Assembly (NCBI RefSeq): GCF_947495715.1
Contig: NZ_CANLZU010000002.1
Location: 124,001 to 188,000 of the forward strand
DNA: 64,000 nucleotides
Reading direction: 5' to 3'
From: an uncultured Oceanisphaera sp.
GTDB lineage: Bacteria > Pseudomonadota > Gammaproteobacteria > Enterobacterales > Aeromonadaceae
Positions within the stretch are counted from its first letter, which is position 1. Every line of letters begins with the position of its first letter. Of the stretch, positions 34,230 through 42,599 are shown piece by piece. The notes beneath the pieces were generated by a model, which saw nothing but the letters and a program-made list of their open reading frames with translations, had not been told where the DNA came from and searched no databases. The translations under genes and the position numbers were made by a program.

Positions 34230-35399
34230 ATGCTGGAATTGCTGTTTCTGCTGCTTCCGGTCGCAGCTGCCTATGGCTGGTATATGGGGCGCAGAGGAGT
34301 CCGGCAGGATGCTCAAAACAAATCCAATCATTTCTCCCGGCAATACGTTGCCGGGCTGAATTTTCTGCTTTCCGATGAGCCTGACAAGGCCGTTGACCTG
34401 TTTATTCAATTGCTGCAGGTCGACAGTGAAACCATTGAAACCCACCTTGCTCTCGGTAACCTGTTTCGTTCCCGGGGCGAAGTCGATCGTGCCATTCGCA
34501 TACATCAGAACCTGATCGCCCGTCCGAACCTGTTACTGGAGCAGCGTCATCTGGCGATGCTGGAGCTGGCTCGCGATTTTTTGGCTGCGGGTCTGCTGGA
34601 CAGAGCCGAACATATTCTGCTGGAGCTGAAAAACGACCCGGATTATGAAGAAGAAGCCCTGAGCCAGCTGATGCAAATCTATCAGCAGTTAAAAGACTGG
34701 GAGCAGGCCATTATCGTGGCCGAGCGGCTCAAGAAACGACAGGGTGTCAAGGCCCTGGTTCCCATTGGGCATTTCTACTGCGAGCTGGCCGAACAGCAAT
34801 GGCGTCGGCAGGACACCAAGGCTGCCATCGCTCAGCTAAAGAAGGCGCTGAAGGCCGACGCTGGCTGTGTCAGGGCCAATATGCGTCTGGCTGCTATTTA
34901 TATGACACAGCAACAATGGTCGCAGGCGGCTGTTTGTCTGCTGCAGGTAACCGAGCAGGATGCGGACTTTACCAGCGAGGTATTGGCAGACTTGCAACAT
35001 TGTTACCAAATGCTGGGTAATGAGGCGGAGTTTGTACAGCGGCTGGAACAGTGGGTTGCCGCCGATAGTGGTGCTACTGCCGTACTGATGCTGGCCGACA
35101 AGGTAAGCGAAACACAAGGCGCGCTTGATGCCGAGCAACTGGTATTGTCGCAGCTGCAGCGGCACCCGACCATGAAAGGCTTTTACCGATTGATGTCGTA
35201 TCATGCGGCCAATGCAGAGCAGGGCAGGGCGCGGGAAAGTCTGGAAATGCTGAAATCGCTGGTGTCCGAGCAAATCAGGCTCAAGCCCAGCCATCGTTGT
35301 GGCCAATGCGGCTTTTCTTCACAAACGTTATTCTGGCAATGTCCTTCCTGCAAGCAGTGGGGCAGTATCAAACCGGTGCGTGGTCTCGACGGTGAGTGA
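34230..35399 (+). CDS. lapB: Lipopolysaccharide assembly protein LapB (YciM)
   Basis: A 389-residue inner-membrane-anchored TPR protein. The N-terminal helix (about 1-20, MLELLFLLLPVAAAYGWYMG) anchors it; TPR-like repeats follow from about 35 to 340 (NLFRSRGEVDRAIRIHQNL is typical). The C-terminal rubredoxin-like metal site has C357-x-x-C360 and C371-x-x-C374. It recruits LpxC to FtsH and so limits lipid A production. A TTG at 34218 would overlap lapA, but the ATG at 34230 aligns with E. coli LapB. Confidence 0.96.
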   Translation: MLELLFLLLPVAAAYGWYMGRRGVRQDAQNKSNHFSRQYVAGLNFLLSDEPDKAVDLFIQLLQVDSETIETHLALGNLFRSRGEVDRAIRIHQNLIARPNLLLEQRHLAMLELARDFLAAGLLDRAEHILLELKNDPDYEEEALSQLMQIYQQLKDWEQAIIVAERLKKRQGVKALVPIGHFYCELAEQQWRRQDTKAAIAQLKKALKADAGCVRANMRLAAIYMTQQQWSQAAVCLLQVTEQDADFTSEVLADLQHCYQMLGNEAEFVQRLEQWVAADSGATAVLMLADKVSETQGALDAEQLVLSQLQRHPTMKGFYRLMSYHAANAEQGRARESLEMLKSLVSEQIRLKPSHRCGQCGFSSQTLFWQCPSCKQWGSIKPVRGLDGE

Positions 35400-35402
35400 A
35401 TG

Positions 35403-35485
35403 ATAGTGAGGTGAGGGGTGAGGAGAGCCCACATGGGAACCTTGTTTTGCTCTTTACCCCTCACCTCTTACTCCTCACGCCTTAC
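35403..35485. repeat. Degenerate 7-bp repeat arrays between lapB and pyrF
   Basis: GTGAGGGG-type heptads (35405-35425) and their approximate complements, including CCCCTCACCTCTTACTCCTC (from 35457), flank about 30 unrelated bases. This is the same arrangement as at 29716-29826, degenerate. Confidence 0.65.
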
Positions 35486-35515
35486 AATCTGTTATAAAAA
35501 TCAAAAGGTAACCCC

Positions 35516-36229
35516 ATGCAAGACTCAAAAAAACTCGATCCCAAGATCCTGATCGCCCTGGATTTTGCCGATGAACAGCAGGCGCGGGCGCTGATTGCCA
35601 AGCTCGATCCGGCCAGCTGCCGACTAAAAGTCGGTAAGGAAATGTTCACCCTGTTCGGACCAGACTTTGTACGGTCTCTGGTGCAGGCCGGATTCGATGT
35701 TTTTCTCGATCTCAAGTTTCACGATATTCCCAATACCGTCGCCAAGGCGGTGGCCGCCGCGGCAGAGTTGGGGGTCTGGATGGTGAATGTGCATGCCAGT
35801 GGTGGCCCGCGCATGATGCAGGCGGCCCGTGAGGCCTTGTTGCCTTATGGTGACAAGGCGCCCTTGCTGATAGCGGTCACGGTATTGACCAGTATGACCG
35901 CCGAAGAGCTGGCACAGGTTGGGGTGCAGAGATCTCCGGCAGAGCACGTGCTGTCTCTGGCGCGGTTGACGCAGGCCGCCGGGCTTGACGGCGTGGTGTG
36001 CTCGGCTCAGGAAGCCAGCCTGCTGAAGGCGGAGCTGGGACCCGACTTCAAGCTGATCACGCCCGGTATTCGCCCGGCCGGCAGCGACGCAGGTGATCAA
36101 CGTCGTATCATGACGCCAGAGCAGGCGGTGAGTGCAGGCAGTGATTATCTGGTGATTGGCCGACCGATCACGCAGGCGGCCGATCCGGCGGCCGTACTGG
36201 ACCAGATCAATCTTGGCCTGACGGCATAA
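35516..36229 (+). CDS. pyrF: Orotidine 5'-phosphate decarboxylase
   Basis: A 237-residue TIM-barrel enzyme making UMP from OMP, the last step of pyrimidine synthesis. The catalytic charge network is in D65-L-K67-F-H-D70-IPNT, and the phosphate-binding strands include [26 protein letters not shown] and [10 protein letters not shown]. The ATG at 35516 follows AAAAGGT. In E. coli pyrF also lies after lapAB. Confidence 0.97.
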   Translation: MQDSKKLDPKILIALDFADEQQARALIAKLDPASCRLKVGKEMFTLFGPDFVRSLVQAGFDVFLDLKFHDIPNTVAKAVAAAAELGVWMVNVHASGGPRMMQAAREALLPYGDKAPLLIAVTVLTSMTAEELAQVGVQRSPAEHVLSLARLTQAAGLDGVVCSAQEASLLKAELGPDFKLITPGIRPAGSDAGDQRRIMTPEQAVSAGSDYLVIGRPITQAADPAAVLDQINLGLTA

Positions 36230-36278
36230 TCATTATTAAAACCGAGCTGTAAGCCATAACCAGCCGTAAGCCATAAGT

Positions 36279-36547
36279 CTGTCTCTTAGTCACAAGTTTT
36301 TGTTGAACTTAATGAGGCCATCAGGCAAAGCGCACTGCTCAGCCGACACGCCGTAAACCCCTCCCTGGGGGCTCAAACCGCGCCATCCCTGGCGCGGATG
36401 GCCGGTTGAGCAGACACCCTTTGCCCTCCCGTCGGCAGCGGAGTGGTCTGTCAGTGGTACTCAGCGAAGGCTCTAAGCCCGAAAAGAGGCGGCTGGGTAG
36501 CCTCTGAGCATATCTTATGGGCTGACAGAGTAGTGACTAAGAGACAG
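36279..36547. mobile_element. 269-bp non-autonomous element with Tn5/IS50-like ends and 9-bp target duplication
   Basis: 15-bp inverted ends CTGTCTCTTAGTCAC (36279-36293) and GTGACTAAGAGACAG (36533-36547) are flanked on both sides by GCCATAAGT (36270-36278 and 36548-36556). The end sequence resembles the IS50 outside end (CTGACTCTTATACACAAGT), and 9 bp is the IS50/IS4-group duplication size. Inside, about 36335-36430, it carries the core found in the TAATACCAA elements, with the hairpin CCGCGCCA-TCCC-TGGCGCGG (36378-36397). No ORF of note. Confidence 0.88.
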
Positions 36548-36599
36548 GCCATAAGTTGTCAGCTTTAAGTTAAAGACAGGCACTATGGCAGTAGAGACG

Positions 36600-36696
36600 G
36601 CGTTATTTCTGCAGGTATGGCGTGTTGTGGGAGGTGGCTCTGTTTCCTCGAGTATCCAGTTTCAAATAGATCACATTTTTGCTTAGATTGGTATCA
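36600..36696. repeat. Right-end fragment of a TAATACCAA element
   Basis: GGCGTGTTGTGGGAGGTGGC, a decayed TGTTTCCTC block, AATAGATCA and the terminal ATTGGTATCA (36687-36696) line up with the right ends of elements B and C. The left two thirds are missing. The remainder of the 590-bp pyrF-DUF3820 spacer is heptad-like GCCATAA repeats, the Tn5-like element and the palindrome at 36703. Confidence 0.6.
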
Positions 36697-36702
36697 CAGG
36701 CT

Positions 36703-36737
36703 CGTCATACCGTTACTGAATCAAGCTCAGCATGACG
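36703..36737. repeat. 35-bp imperfect palindrome, copy 1
   Basis: Begins CGTCATAC and ends GCATGACG, with an inner CTGAATCAAGCTCAG fold. It is the reverse complement of 60464-60498 with only two or three differences, so it is a dispersed REP-like unit. Confidence 0.65.
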
Positions 36738-36821
36738 ATCCAGTTAACACCGATTGTTCTGGCACCGCACATATTGTGTGCTCAAGAGCATAATGATTAA
36801 CCTGCTCGATAGGGACTTTTC

Positions 36822-37043
36822 ATGACACTACAGTCGTCAGAGCTGCTGAGCATTATCCAAAAGCCGATGCCATTCGGTAAATACCGGGGCCAGCCGTTGC
36901 TCCGGCTGCCCATGGCCTATCTGTGTTGGCTGGAGCGCAAAGGCTGGCCTGCCGGCGCCTTGGGGGCCGAGCTGGCGCTGGTATACGAGCTGAAGCTGAA
37001 CGGCATCGATCAGTCGTTGTATCGATTACTGGAGCGGCGTTAA
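36822..37043 (+). CDS. DUF3820 family protein
   Basis: A 73-residue protein with the DUF3820 signature MPFGKYRGQPLLRLPMAYLC near residue 16, followed by a Trp-Leu-rich helix. Pseudomonas relatives are described as quorum-sensing-regulated; no biochemical role is known to me. The ATG at 36822 is preceded by AGGGA. A palindromic terminator shared with the convergent hns-like gene follows. Confidence 0.85.
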   Translation: MTLQSSELLSIIQKPMPFGKYRGQPLLRLPMAYLCWLERKGWPAGALGAELALVYELKLNGIDQSLYRLLERR

Positions 37044-37080
37044 CGGCAGTATATTTTCCGGTGCGAAAAAGCATAAACAA

Positions 37081-37104
37081 AAAAAGGGCCATATGGCCCT
37101 TTTT
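37081..37104. terminator. Bidirectional terminator between DUF3820 gene and hns
   Basis: A perfect 24-bp palindrome, AAAAAGGGCCAT followed by ATGGCCCTTTTT, serving convergent genes. Confidence 0.92.
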
Positions 37105-37124
37105 AATAATAAGTAAACGGCTGC

Positions 37125-37535
37125 TTACTTGCTGATAAGAAAGTCTTCCAGCGTCTTTTCACCGTTGTCCAGTGCCTGCTGGATCACGGAAGGCTTGCGA
37201 CCCTGGCCGGTCCAGGTTTTGTATTCGCCATTTTCATCGTGATATTCGTATTTGGCCGGGCGCTTGCTGCGGGGCGCACTGGCTTTTTTGGCCGGCTCGG
37301 CCAGTTCAATCAACTCGCTGATATCAATACCTTCTGCGGCCATTTGCTCCATCAGCTCTTTCACTTTACGCTCGCGCTCTTGGGCTGCAGCCTGTTCGGC
37401 GGCTTTGGATTCACGCTGCTCTTCAATAACGGAAGCCAGCTTGGCCAGGCCTTCTTCCATCTGATCAAGGGTCAGTTCACGAGTAGCTGCACGAAGACTA
37501 CGGATATTAAGCAGTGTTTTCAAAAAGTCAGACAT
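37125..37535 (-). CDS. hns: H-NS family nucleoid-associated protein
   Basis: A 136-residue protein with the H-NS layout: N-terminal oligomerisation helices (about 1-65, NIRSLRAATRELTLDQMEEG and a Gln/Glu/Lys-rich coiled coil), a linker, and the C-terminal DNA-binding domain with TWTGQGRKP (107-115), the minor-groove-binding loop that selects AT-rich DNA. The ATG at 37535 has AGGTGA upstream; three more codons upstream are open. The 300 bp upstream is distinctly AT-rich compared with the rest of the window, as expected for an autoregulated hns promoter. Confidence 0.94.
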   Translation of the reverse strand: MSDFLKTLLNIRSLRAATRELTLDQMEEGLAKLASVIEEQRESKAAEQAAAQERERKVKELMEQMAAEGIDISELIELAEPAKKASAPRSKRPAKYEYHDENGEYKTWTGQGRKPSVIQQALDNGEKTLEDFLISK

Positions 37536-37881
37536 TAGATTCACCTGTTGGTCTATCTTGTTTTTTTAATAAATTAAATTTACATCTTCATTTTAAATGA
37601 AGCAAGGTAATTAATGATTTCATTTCAGTAATATTAATTATAAAGCCGGATTATGTGTAAATTAATGTATATATCGTTGCATTTTGCGAATGTCGCTTGC
37701 CGATTAAAAAAGACAAACTTTTTTATTGAAATGTCATATTTCGAGGGTGATTCGACCTCTCTTTCATGCCTGAACATTGTTCCACGGGAACGGACGGTGG
37801 CAGGCTGAATCTTATCGTTGATTAAAGTCCGGAAATAGAATTTGGTTAAAAATGAAGCTGCTATTTTTTTGGTCAAATGTG

Positions 37882-37909
37882 TTGATTTTTGTCTTTTTGG
37901 CAGTAAAAT
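37882..37909 (+). promoter_or_regulatory. Promoter of the lysine riboswitch transcript
   Basis: -35 TTGATT (37882-37887) and -10 TAAAAT (37904-37909) with a 16-base spacer, ending about 10 bases before the aptamer. Confidence 0.6.
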
Positions 37910-37918
37910 CTCCCGCCT

Positions 37919-38106
37919 TACCTGCGTAGAGGTGCATAACTTATCAGTAGATCAGCTCAGGGTGATGCCGTTTATCCTGATCGAAAGGAGGTTATGCCGA
38001 AGTCATGTCATTTATCCAATGGCCTGGCTGGGATCGGTACCGAAAGGGCCGATACTGTCATGAATACTTATTCATGATGCGCTATAGCTGGGAAAGAGAA
38101 GACGAT
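37919..38106 (+). ncRNA. Lysine riboswitch (L box)
   Basis: All conserved blocks of the lysine aptamer appear in order: AGAGGTGC (37928-37935), a loop-E-like CAGTAGA (about 37945-37951), GAAAGG (37983 on), GCCGAAG (37996-38002), GGCTGGGATCGG (from 38026), ACTGTCATGA (from 38054) and the closing GCTGGGAAAGAGAAG (38087-38101). No T-tract terminator follows within the leader, so control is probably at translation: a CCTCCTGCTCCTGG stretch (about 38118-38131) could pair near the AGG before the GTG start. It precedes an NhaC-type carrier, the gene known as lysW in other gammaproteobacteria. Confidence 0.95.
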
Positions 38107-38165
38107 CTAGATATCGGCCTCCTGCTCCTGGTAGTTATGTTGTCAATTCAGAATCAGGTATTGCC

Positions 38166-39725
38166 GTGGAATCTCATCCTTTTATTCAGACCTTCTGGTC
38201 TCTGCTCCCCCCCCTGCTGGCCATTGTGTTGGCTATTTTCACCCGTCGTGTGCTGTTGTCGCTGGGACTGGGAATCATCCTTGGCGCGCTGTTGTTACAG
38301 CAATTCAATCCCCTGACGGCCATCACGCATCTGGGGGGCAATATTACCGGTCTGTTCTGGTCCGACAATGCCGTTAATGAATGGAATGTTAATATATTGC
38401 TGTTTTTGCTGCTATTAGGTTGCATTATCAGCATGCTGAGTCGTACCGGTGCCACGCTGGCGTTTGCGGAATGGGCGCAGTCACGTATTAAAAACCGCCG
38501 ACAGGCCAAGGTAATGACCGGATTGCTGGTCTTTATCTTCTTTATCGATGATTATTTTCACAGTCTGTCGGTGGGTACCATCTGTCGGCCGGTGACGGAT
38601 CGGTTTCATATTTCACGTGCCAAACTCGCCTATTTACTGGATTCGACGGCGGCCCCCATTTGCGTGCTGATGCCTATTTCTTCCTGGGGGGCTTATATCA
38701 TCGCCCTGGTGGGAGGCATACTCGCCAGCCATGGCTTCACCGGACAAAGTGCGCTGAGTACTTTTCTGATGATGGGAGCAATGAATTTTTATGCCATTTT
38801 CACCCTGCTGATGGTGCTGCTGGTGATCCGGGGTGGTTGGGATCTGGGCGCCATGGCACGGCATGAACAACAGGCGCTGAACGGCGAGCTGTTTGACAAG
38901 GCCAAAGGCACGCCGCCTGGCGTGGCCGACAGCAGTGTTACCGTGGGCCGCGTCGGCGATCTGTTGCTGGCAATTAGCACCCTGACGCTGGTCACGGTGG
39001 CGAGTCTGTTGCTGACCGGCGCGCAGGCGTTGGCCCAAAAGCAGATGGACTTTGCGCTGCTGGCGGCCCTTGAAAATACCAATGTGGGTCGGTCTCTGGT
39101 ATTTGGTGGTATGGCGGGATTACTGGTTTGTGCCCTTGCCATGTTCAAGCACAAGGCATCTGCATCAGACTGGGGCCACACTCTTAAGGTCGGGCTCAAG
39201 GGGATGCTGCCGGCGATATATATTCTGTTGTTTGCCTGGACCATTGCCGGACTGATTGGCGAGCTGCAAACCGGTAAATACCTGGCGTCCTTGATCCAGC
39301 AAAATATTCCCTTGTTTATGCTGCCGGCCATTCTGTTTCTGCTGGCGGGAGTCATGGCCTTTGCTACGGGCACCAGTTGGGGAACCTTTGGCGTGATGCT
39401 CCCCATTGCCGCCGATATGACCATGGCGATTGATGCCTCCTTGCTGTTGCCGGGTATGTCGGCGGTCATGGCAGGGGCGGTATTTGGTGACCATTGTTCG
39501 CCTATTTCGGACACCACGATTCTGTCTTCTACCGGTGCCTCCTGTCACCATATCGATCATGTGATCACTCAGCTGCCTTACGCGCTCTCCATCGCCCTGG
39601 TCAGTGTTATTGGCTATCTGGCCCTCGGATACAGCGCCTCAGTGGGTATGGGGCTGCTGGCGGCGTTAGCCTGCTTTATGCTGGTGCTGGCAGGCTGGGC
39701 CTGGCAACAGCAGCGGGCTCATTGA
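38166..39725 (+). CDS. lysW: NhaC-type antiporter-family protein, probable lysine transporter (LysW-type)
   Basis: A 519-residue membrane protein of the Na+/H+ antiporter NhaC superfamily with about eleven or twelve helices. Family motifs: FIDDYFHSLSVGTICRPVTDR and DSTAAPICVLMPISSWGAY in the first half, and FATGTSWGTFGVMLPIAADM and FGDHCSPISDTTILSSTGA in the second. Comparative genomics has proposed that NhaC-type genes under a lysine riboswitch carry lysine; that assignment is adopted from the riboswitch, not from the protein alone. The start is GTG at 38166 with a weak AGGT 7 bases upstream, which fits a riboswitch-limited ribosome site. It ends in a 19-bp palindromic terminator. Confidence 0.85.
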   Translation: MESHPFIQTFWSLLPPLLAIVLAIFTRRVLLSLGLGIILGALLLQQFNPLTAITHLGGNITGLFWSDNAVNEWNVNILLFLLLLGCIISMLSRTGATLAFAEWAQSRIKNRRQAKVMTGLLVFIFFIDDYFHSLSVGTICRPVTDRFHISRAKLAYLLDSTAAPICVLMPISSWGAYIIALVGGILASHGFTGQSALSTFLMMGAMNFYAIFTLLMVLLVIRGGWDLGAMARHEQQALNGELFDKAKGTPPGVADSSVTVGRVGDLLLAISTLTLVTVASLLLTGAQALAQKQMDFALLAALENTNVGRSLVFGGMAGLLVCALAMFKHKASASDWGHTLKVGLKGMLPAIYILLFAWTIAGLIGELQTGKYLASLIQQNIPLFMLPAILFLLAGVMAFATGTSWGTFGVMLPIAADMTMAIDASLLLPGMSAVMAGAVFGDHCSPISDTTILSSTGASCHHIDHVITQLPYALSIALVSVIGYLALGYSASVGMGLLAALACFMLVLAGWAWQQQRAH

Positions 39726-39767
39726 CAGGCTGTCCATTACGTTTAAAGAATACATAAAGACAGATCA

Positions 39768-39807
39768 TCAAACAGGCCCGGTATCAAATGATACCGGGCC
39801 TGTTTGA
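39768..39807. terminator. Bidirectional terminator between lysW and the EAL-HDOD gene
   Basis: Complementary 19-base arms TCAAACAGGCCCGGTATCA (39768-39786) and 39789-39807 with a 2-base loop, between convergent genes. Confidence 0.9.
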
Positions 39808-39829
39808 TTAACAGCTGCTGGTCGTTGTT

Positions 39830-41056
39830 TTACCGAGGAGAGTGAATGTCGTTCAGGCGCTGACACCATTGCACCGCTTCTTCATAACACTGGCTGCTGG
39901 TGGCTTCACTCAGGCTAATGAAGTCCAGACGTTGCTGTAATCTTGGCCATTCCGCCTGTTCATGATCGTGCATCATGCTCATCAGAAAGCCAAGCTGCCC
40001 CTTGCGTTCAAGTAATGCCAGACTAACCGGCTCAGTAATCGATATATGCGGCAAAATTTCGGCCATGGGTCGTTCCAGCAGCGCATCCAGCAGAGAAAAC
40101 AAGCCGCACATAAATGCGTCTTCCTGCAGCTCCGGGCACACCTTTTCAGCCAGCAGCTCACACCACTTTGCTCGAATCATCGATAACCGATAAAGTTCTA
40201 TATTTTTGTTTTTACTGACATAAGCGGTCATTACCAGGGCAGTAAAGCGTCTAAGTTGCTGATGGCCAAGATAAACAATGGCACTGCGCAGATTAGCAAT
40301 GCTCTGATGACGATATCCGATATAAAGACTGTTGACATAACGCAGCAGATTATAGGTCAGCGACAGATCACGGCTGAACAATTCGGTGAGTCGGTCATAA
40401 TCAATATCGGTACCGTTGACGGTAGATAACAATTCGAAGGCGGTTATTTCATCGGTGGTCAGAATGCGCCGGCTGATGACCTGGGGCTGCTGAAAATAGT
40501 AGCCCTGAAAGTAAGAGAATCCAGCCGCCTGGGCGTCGGCGAACTCTTGTTGCGTTTCCACTTTTTCGGCAATGAAGCTGAGTTGTGGATAACAATGGCA
40601 GCGTTTGATGAAACGGGCACAGTCGGCAATGGAAGTCTGACGTAAATCCAGTTTGATAAAATCCATCAGCGGCAGAAAGTCATCCCACTCGTCGTTTGGA
40701 ATATGATCGTCGAGGGCAACCTTGAGTCCGAGTTTTTTAAGGTGTTTTACGCTGTCAAGCAGGGCCTGATCCGGGGTCGCATCTTCAAGAATTTCAATCA
40801 CCAGCTTATGCTGATGAAAAGCATCTGCCATACCTTCGCGCAGCAAGGTGTCGGGAAAGTTCACGAAACACAATGAATCACCGACCAGATCCTCTATTTT
40901 CTGGCTTAAAAATTGTTCGGCCATCAAACGACGAGTCGCCAGTTCGGCTTCGATATCGGGAAAGCGATTATCAAGACCAAGACGGAATAACAGCTCATAT
41001 CCCAACGGGTTACCCTGAGTATTCAGGATAGCTTGCCTGGCCACAAAACAGTGCAT
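39830..41056 (-). CDS. EAL-HDOD signalling protein (YuxH/CdgJ-like)
   Basis: A 408-residue cytoplasmic protein with an N-terminal EAL domain (about 1-200) and a C-terminal HDOD domain (about 205-390; LLRYVNSLYIGYRHQSIANL, IVYLGHQQLRRFTALVM). The EAL signature is altered: the usual E(A/V)L(L/V)R reads YELLFR (20-25), while the later FIAEKVET is kept. It resembles Vibrio CdgJ-type proteins that affect motility and c-di-GMP. Whether it still hydrolyses c-di-GMP cannot be told from the sequence. It is a single-gene unit. Confidence 0.88.
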   Translation of the reverse strand: MHCFVARQAILNTQGNPLGYELLFRLGLDNRFPDIEAELATRRLMAEQFLSQKIEDLVGDSLCFVNFPDTLLREGMADAFHQHKLVIEILEDATPDQALLDSVKHLKKLGLKVALDDHIPNDEWDDFLPLMDFIKLDLRQTSIADCARFIKRCHCYPQLSFIAEKVETQQEFADAQAAGFSYFQGYYFQQPQVISRRILTTDEITAFELLSTVNGTDIDYDRLTELFSRDLSLTYNLLRYVNSLYIGYRHQSIANLRSAIVYLGHQQLRRFTALVMTAYVSKNKNIELYRLSMIRAKWCELLAEKVCPELQEDAFMCGLFSLLDALLERPMAEILPHISITEPVSLALLERKGQLGFLMSMMHDHEQAEWPRLQQRLDFISLSEATSSQCYEEAVQWCQRLNDIHSPR

Positions 41057-41131
41057 TGTAAAGCCCCGATATATTTATAGATAGCCGCCAAATATACAGG
41101 ATGTGGTTTGCATTAACAAAGTCGTACCGGG

Positions 41132-41155
41132 AAAAAAGCGCCCGAACGGGCGCTT
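41132..41155 (-). terminator. Rho-independent terminator of fadL
   Basis: The stem AAGCGCCCG (41136-41144) / CGGGCGCTT (41147-41155); on the minus strand it is followed by six T residues. Confidence 0.9.
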
Positions 41156-41181
41156 GATGACAGCATGTATTTACTGACATA

Positions 41182-42429
41182 TCAGAAGAGGTAGTTCAGC
41201 TGTAAACCGAACAAATAGGCGTCGCCGCCGGAAGTCATATCGTAATCTGTTCCGAATTTGCTCTCTTCCTGTTCTACGGCCACATTGCTACCATCCAGAA
41301 AGGCAAAGGCGGCATCGACACTCAGATTCTGGCTATAGGCGTAGGTAGCACCCAGGCTGTACCAGGTGCGATCCACGTCGGGAATCGATATGGAACGAAA
41401 TTCTTCAGGAACTGGCGATTTGTCGTAGGCCAGGCCGCCGCGCAGCGTCCACCGATCGTTCAGCTGATGGGTGGCGCCCAGGCTCATGCGCCAACTGTTT
41501 TCAAAGTTTTCGTCTTTTTGTAACTGCTCATTACCTTGTGGCCCTAGTGCTTTTAGTTCTTTAAAGCTGCTCCACTCGGTCCACATGATGCCGTAATGTA
41601 TCGCCCAGTCGGGTTGCACCTGATGAAAGCCGGACACTTCGGCGATGGCTGGCAGAGTGAGATCCAGCTTTCCTGGTTCAGTCATGCCTGGCGTGACTGA
41701 ACTCAACCCTGAATATTGCCCTTCAAGTGTCAAGTCGACTTCGGATCTGTAGGTCAGCGCCCAACGATTATTTTTATCCGCTTCCAGCAGCAGTCCGATA
41801 TTCCAGCCATAGCCCCAGTCGTCACCCGCGAGGTTGGCTATCTCGGTGGACCGCTGTAAACCCAAAGGCGCATCAGCACCTTTTTGACCTGCATAGCGAA
41901 TAAACTCGGCATCGGCATACACGGCGTTAACACCGGCACCTAATGACACGTGTTCATTGGCCTTGAAGGCGATATTGGGGTTCAGGTTAATGGTTTCCAG
42001 CGAGGTTTTTCCGCCGATTTCACCGGCCGAGAACTCGGGAGAGTAAGAAGTTGCCAAGCCATAGTTGGTTAAGGCGCCAAAACCGGCTACCCATTGTTTG
42101 TTGATGGGGTGCACGTAGTAGAAGAACGGGACTACCGCTTCGTCGGCAATATCGTTGGCCTGCTCGCCGGTTTCGTTATCGGTAACATCCACATCCGGAT
42201 TGATGTAAATGGCACCGGTCGACAGGGCAGGGCGGTCAAACAGCGTCATGGCGGCCGGGTTGCGGCCCAGCACGGCAGCATTATCGCCGATGGCGCCTTC
42301 ACCGGCATAGGCGCGACCCAGGCCGGTTGTATTCTGCTCCGCCAGCTGAAAAGCGGCGGAATGAGCTTGCCCTGCTACCACTGCAATGGAAGCGGCGAGC
42401 ATGGACAATGTTAACGTCTTTTTGCTCAT
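41182..42429 (-). CDS. fadL: Long-chain fatty acid outer-membrane transporter FadL
   Basis: A 415-residue outer-membrane barrel. A signal peptide (about 1-26, ending AHSA) precedes the mature N-terminus AFQLAEQNTTGLGRAYAGEG, the hatch region with the NPA motif (LGRNPAAMTLFDRPA) of the FadL family. The C-terminus is a terminal beta strand ending in Phe (LNYLF), as for BAM-assembled barrels. It takes up long-chain fatty acids for the FadE/FadIJ pathway. The start is ATG 42429; the frame extends six codons further upstream. The promoter region holds an AAAC-N4-GTTT site and a CTCTTACCA/TGGTAGAG repeat. Confidence 0.95.
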   Translation of the reverse strand: MSKKTLTLSMLAASIAVVAGQAHSAAFQLAEQNTTGLGRAYAGEGAIGDNAAVLGRNPAAMTLFDRPALSTGAIYINPDVDVTDNETGEQANDIADEAVVPFFYYVHPINKQWVAGFGALTNYGLATSYSPEFSAGEIGGKTSLETINLNPNIAFKANEHVSLGAGVNAVYADAEFIRYAGQKGADAPLGLQRSTEIANLAGDDWGYGWNIGLLLEADKNNRWALTYRSEVDLTLEGQYSGLSSVTPGMTEPGKLDLTLPAIAEVSGFHQVQPDWAIHYGIMWTEWSSFKELKALGPQGNEQLQKDENFENSWRMSLGATHQLNDRWTLRGGLAYDKSPVPEEFRSISIPDVDRTWYSLGATYAYSQNLSVDAAFAFLDGSNVAVEQEESKFGTDYDMTSGGDAYLFGLQLNYLF

Positions 42430-42500
42430 GGAAGACTCTCTCGTCATGATGATTTGGTTCGGGCGCCACTACGACCAGCGCAGTCGATAAGAGGTATGAA

Positions 42501-42519
42501 CTCTTACCAGTTGGTAGAG
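42501..42519. promoter_or_regulatory. Inverted repeat upstream of fadL
   Basis: CTCTTACCAGTTGGTAGAG (42501-42519) is a near-perfect palindrome about 72-90 bases before the fadL start. It partly resembles FadR half-sites (ACCA/TGGT), but the match is not decisive. Confidence 0.35.
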
Positions 42520-42542
42520 TAAAAAGACGTAACTGAAAAGTA

Positions 42543-42554
42543 AAACGCTTGTTT
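42543..42554. promoter_or_regulatory. PsrA-like site upstream of fadL
   Basis: AAACGCTTGTTT (42543-42554) fits AAAC-N4-GTTT, the core of PsrA sites, as does the palindrome before psrA at 9648-9659. It lies about 115 bases before the fadL start. Confidence 0.35.
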
Positions 42555-42555
42555 A

Positions 42556-42582
42556 TAAAAAAGGAGCCTGTCGGCTCCTTTT
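42556..42582 (-). terminator. Rho-independent terminator of putP
   Basis: The stem AAAAGGAGCC / GGCTCCTTTT with a TGTC loop and an A-tract that becomes T on the minus strand, 18 bases after the putP stop. Confidence 0.9.
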
Positions 42583-42599
42583 GTGAGGGCAATCAAAGA

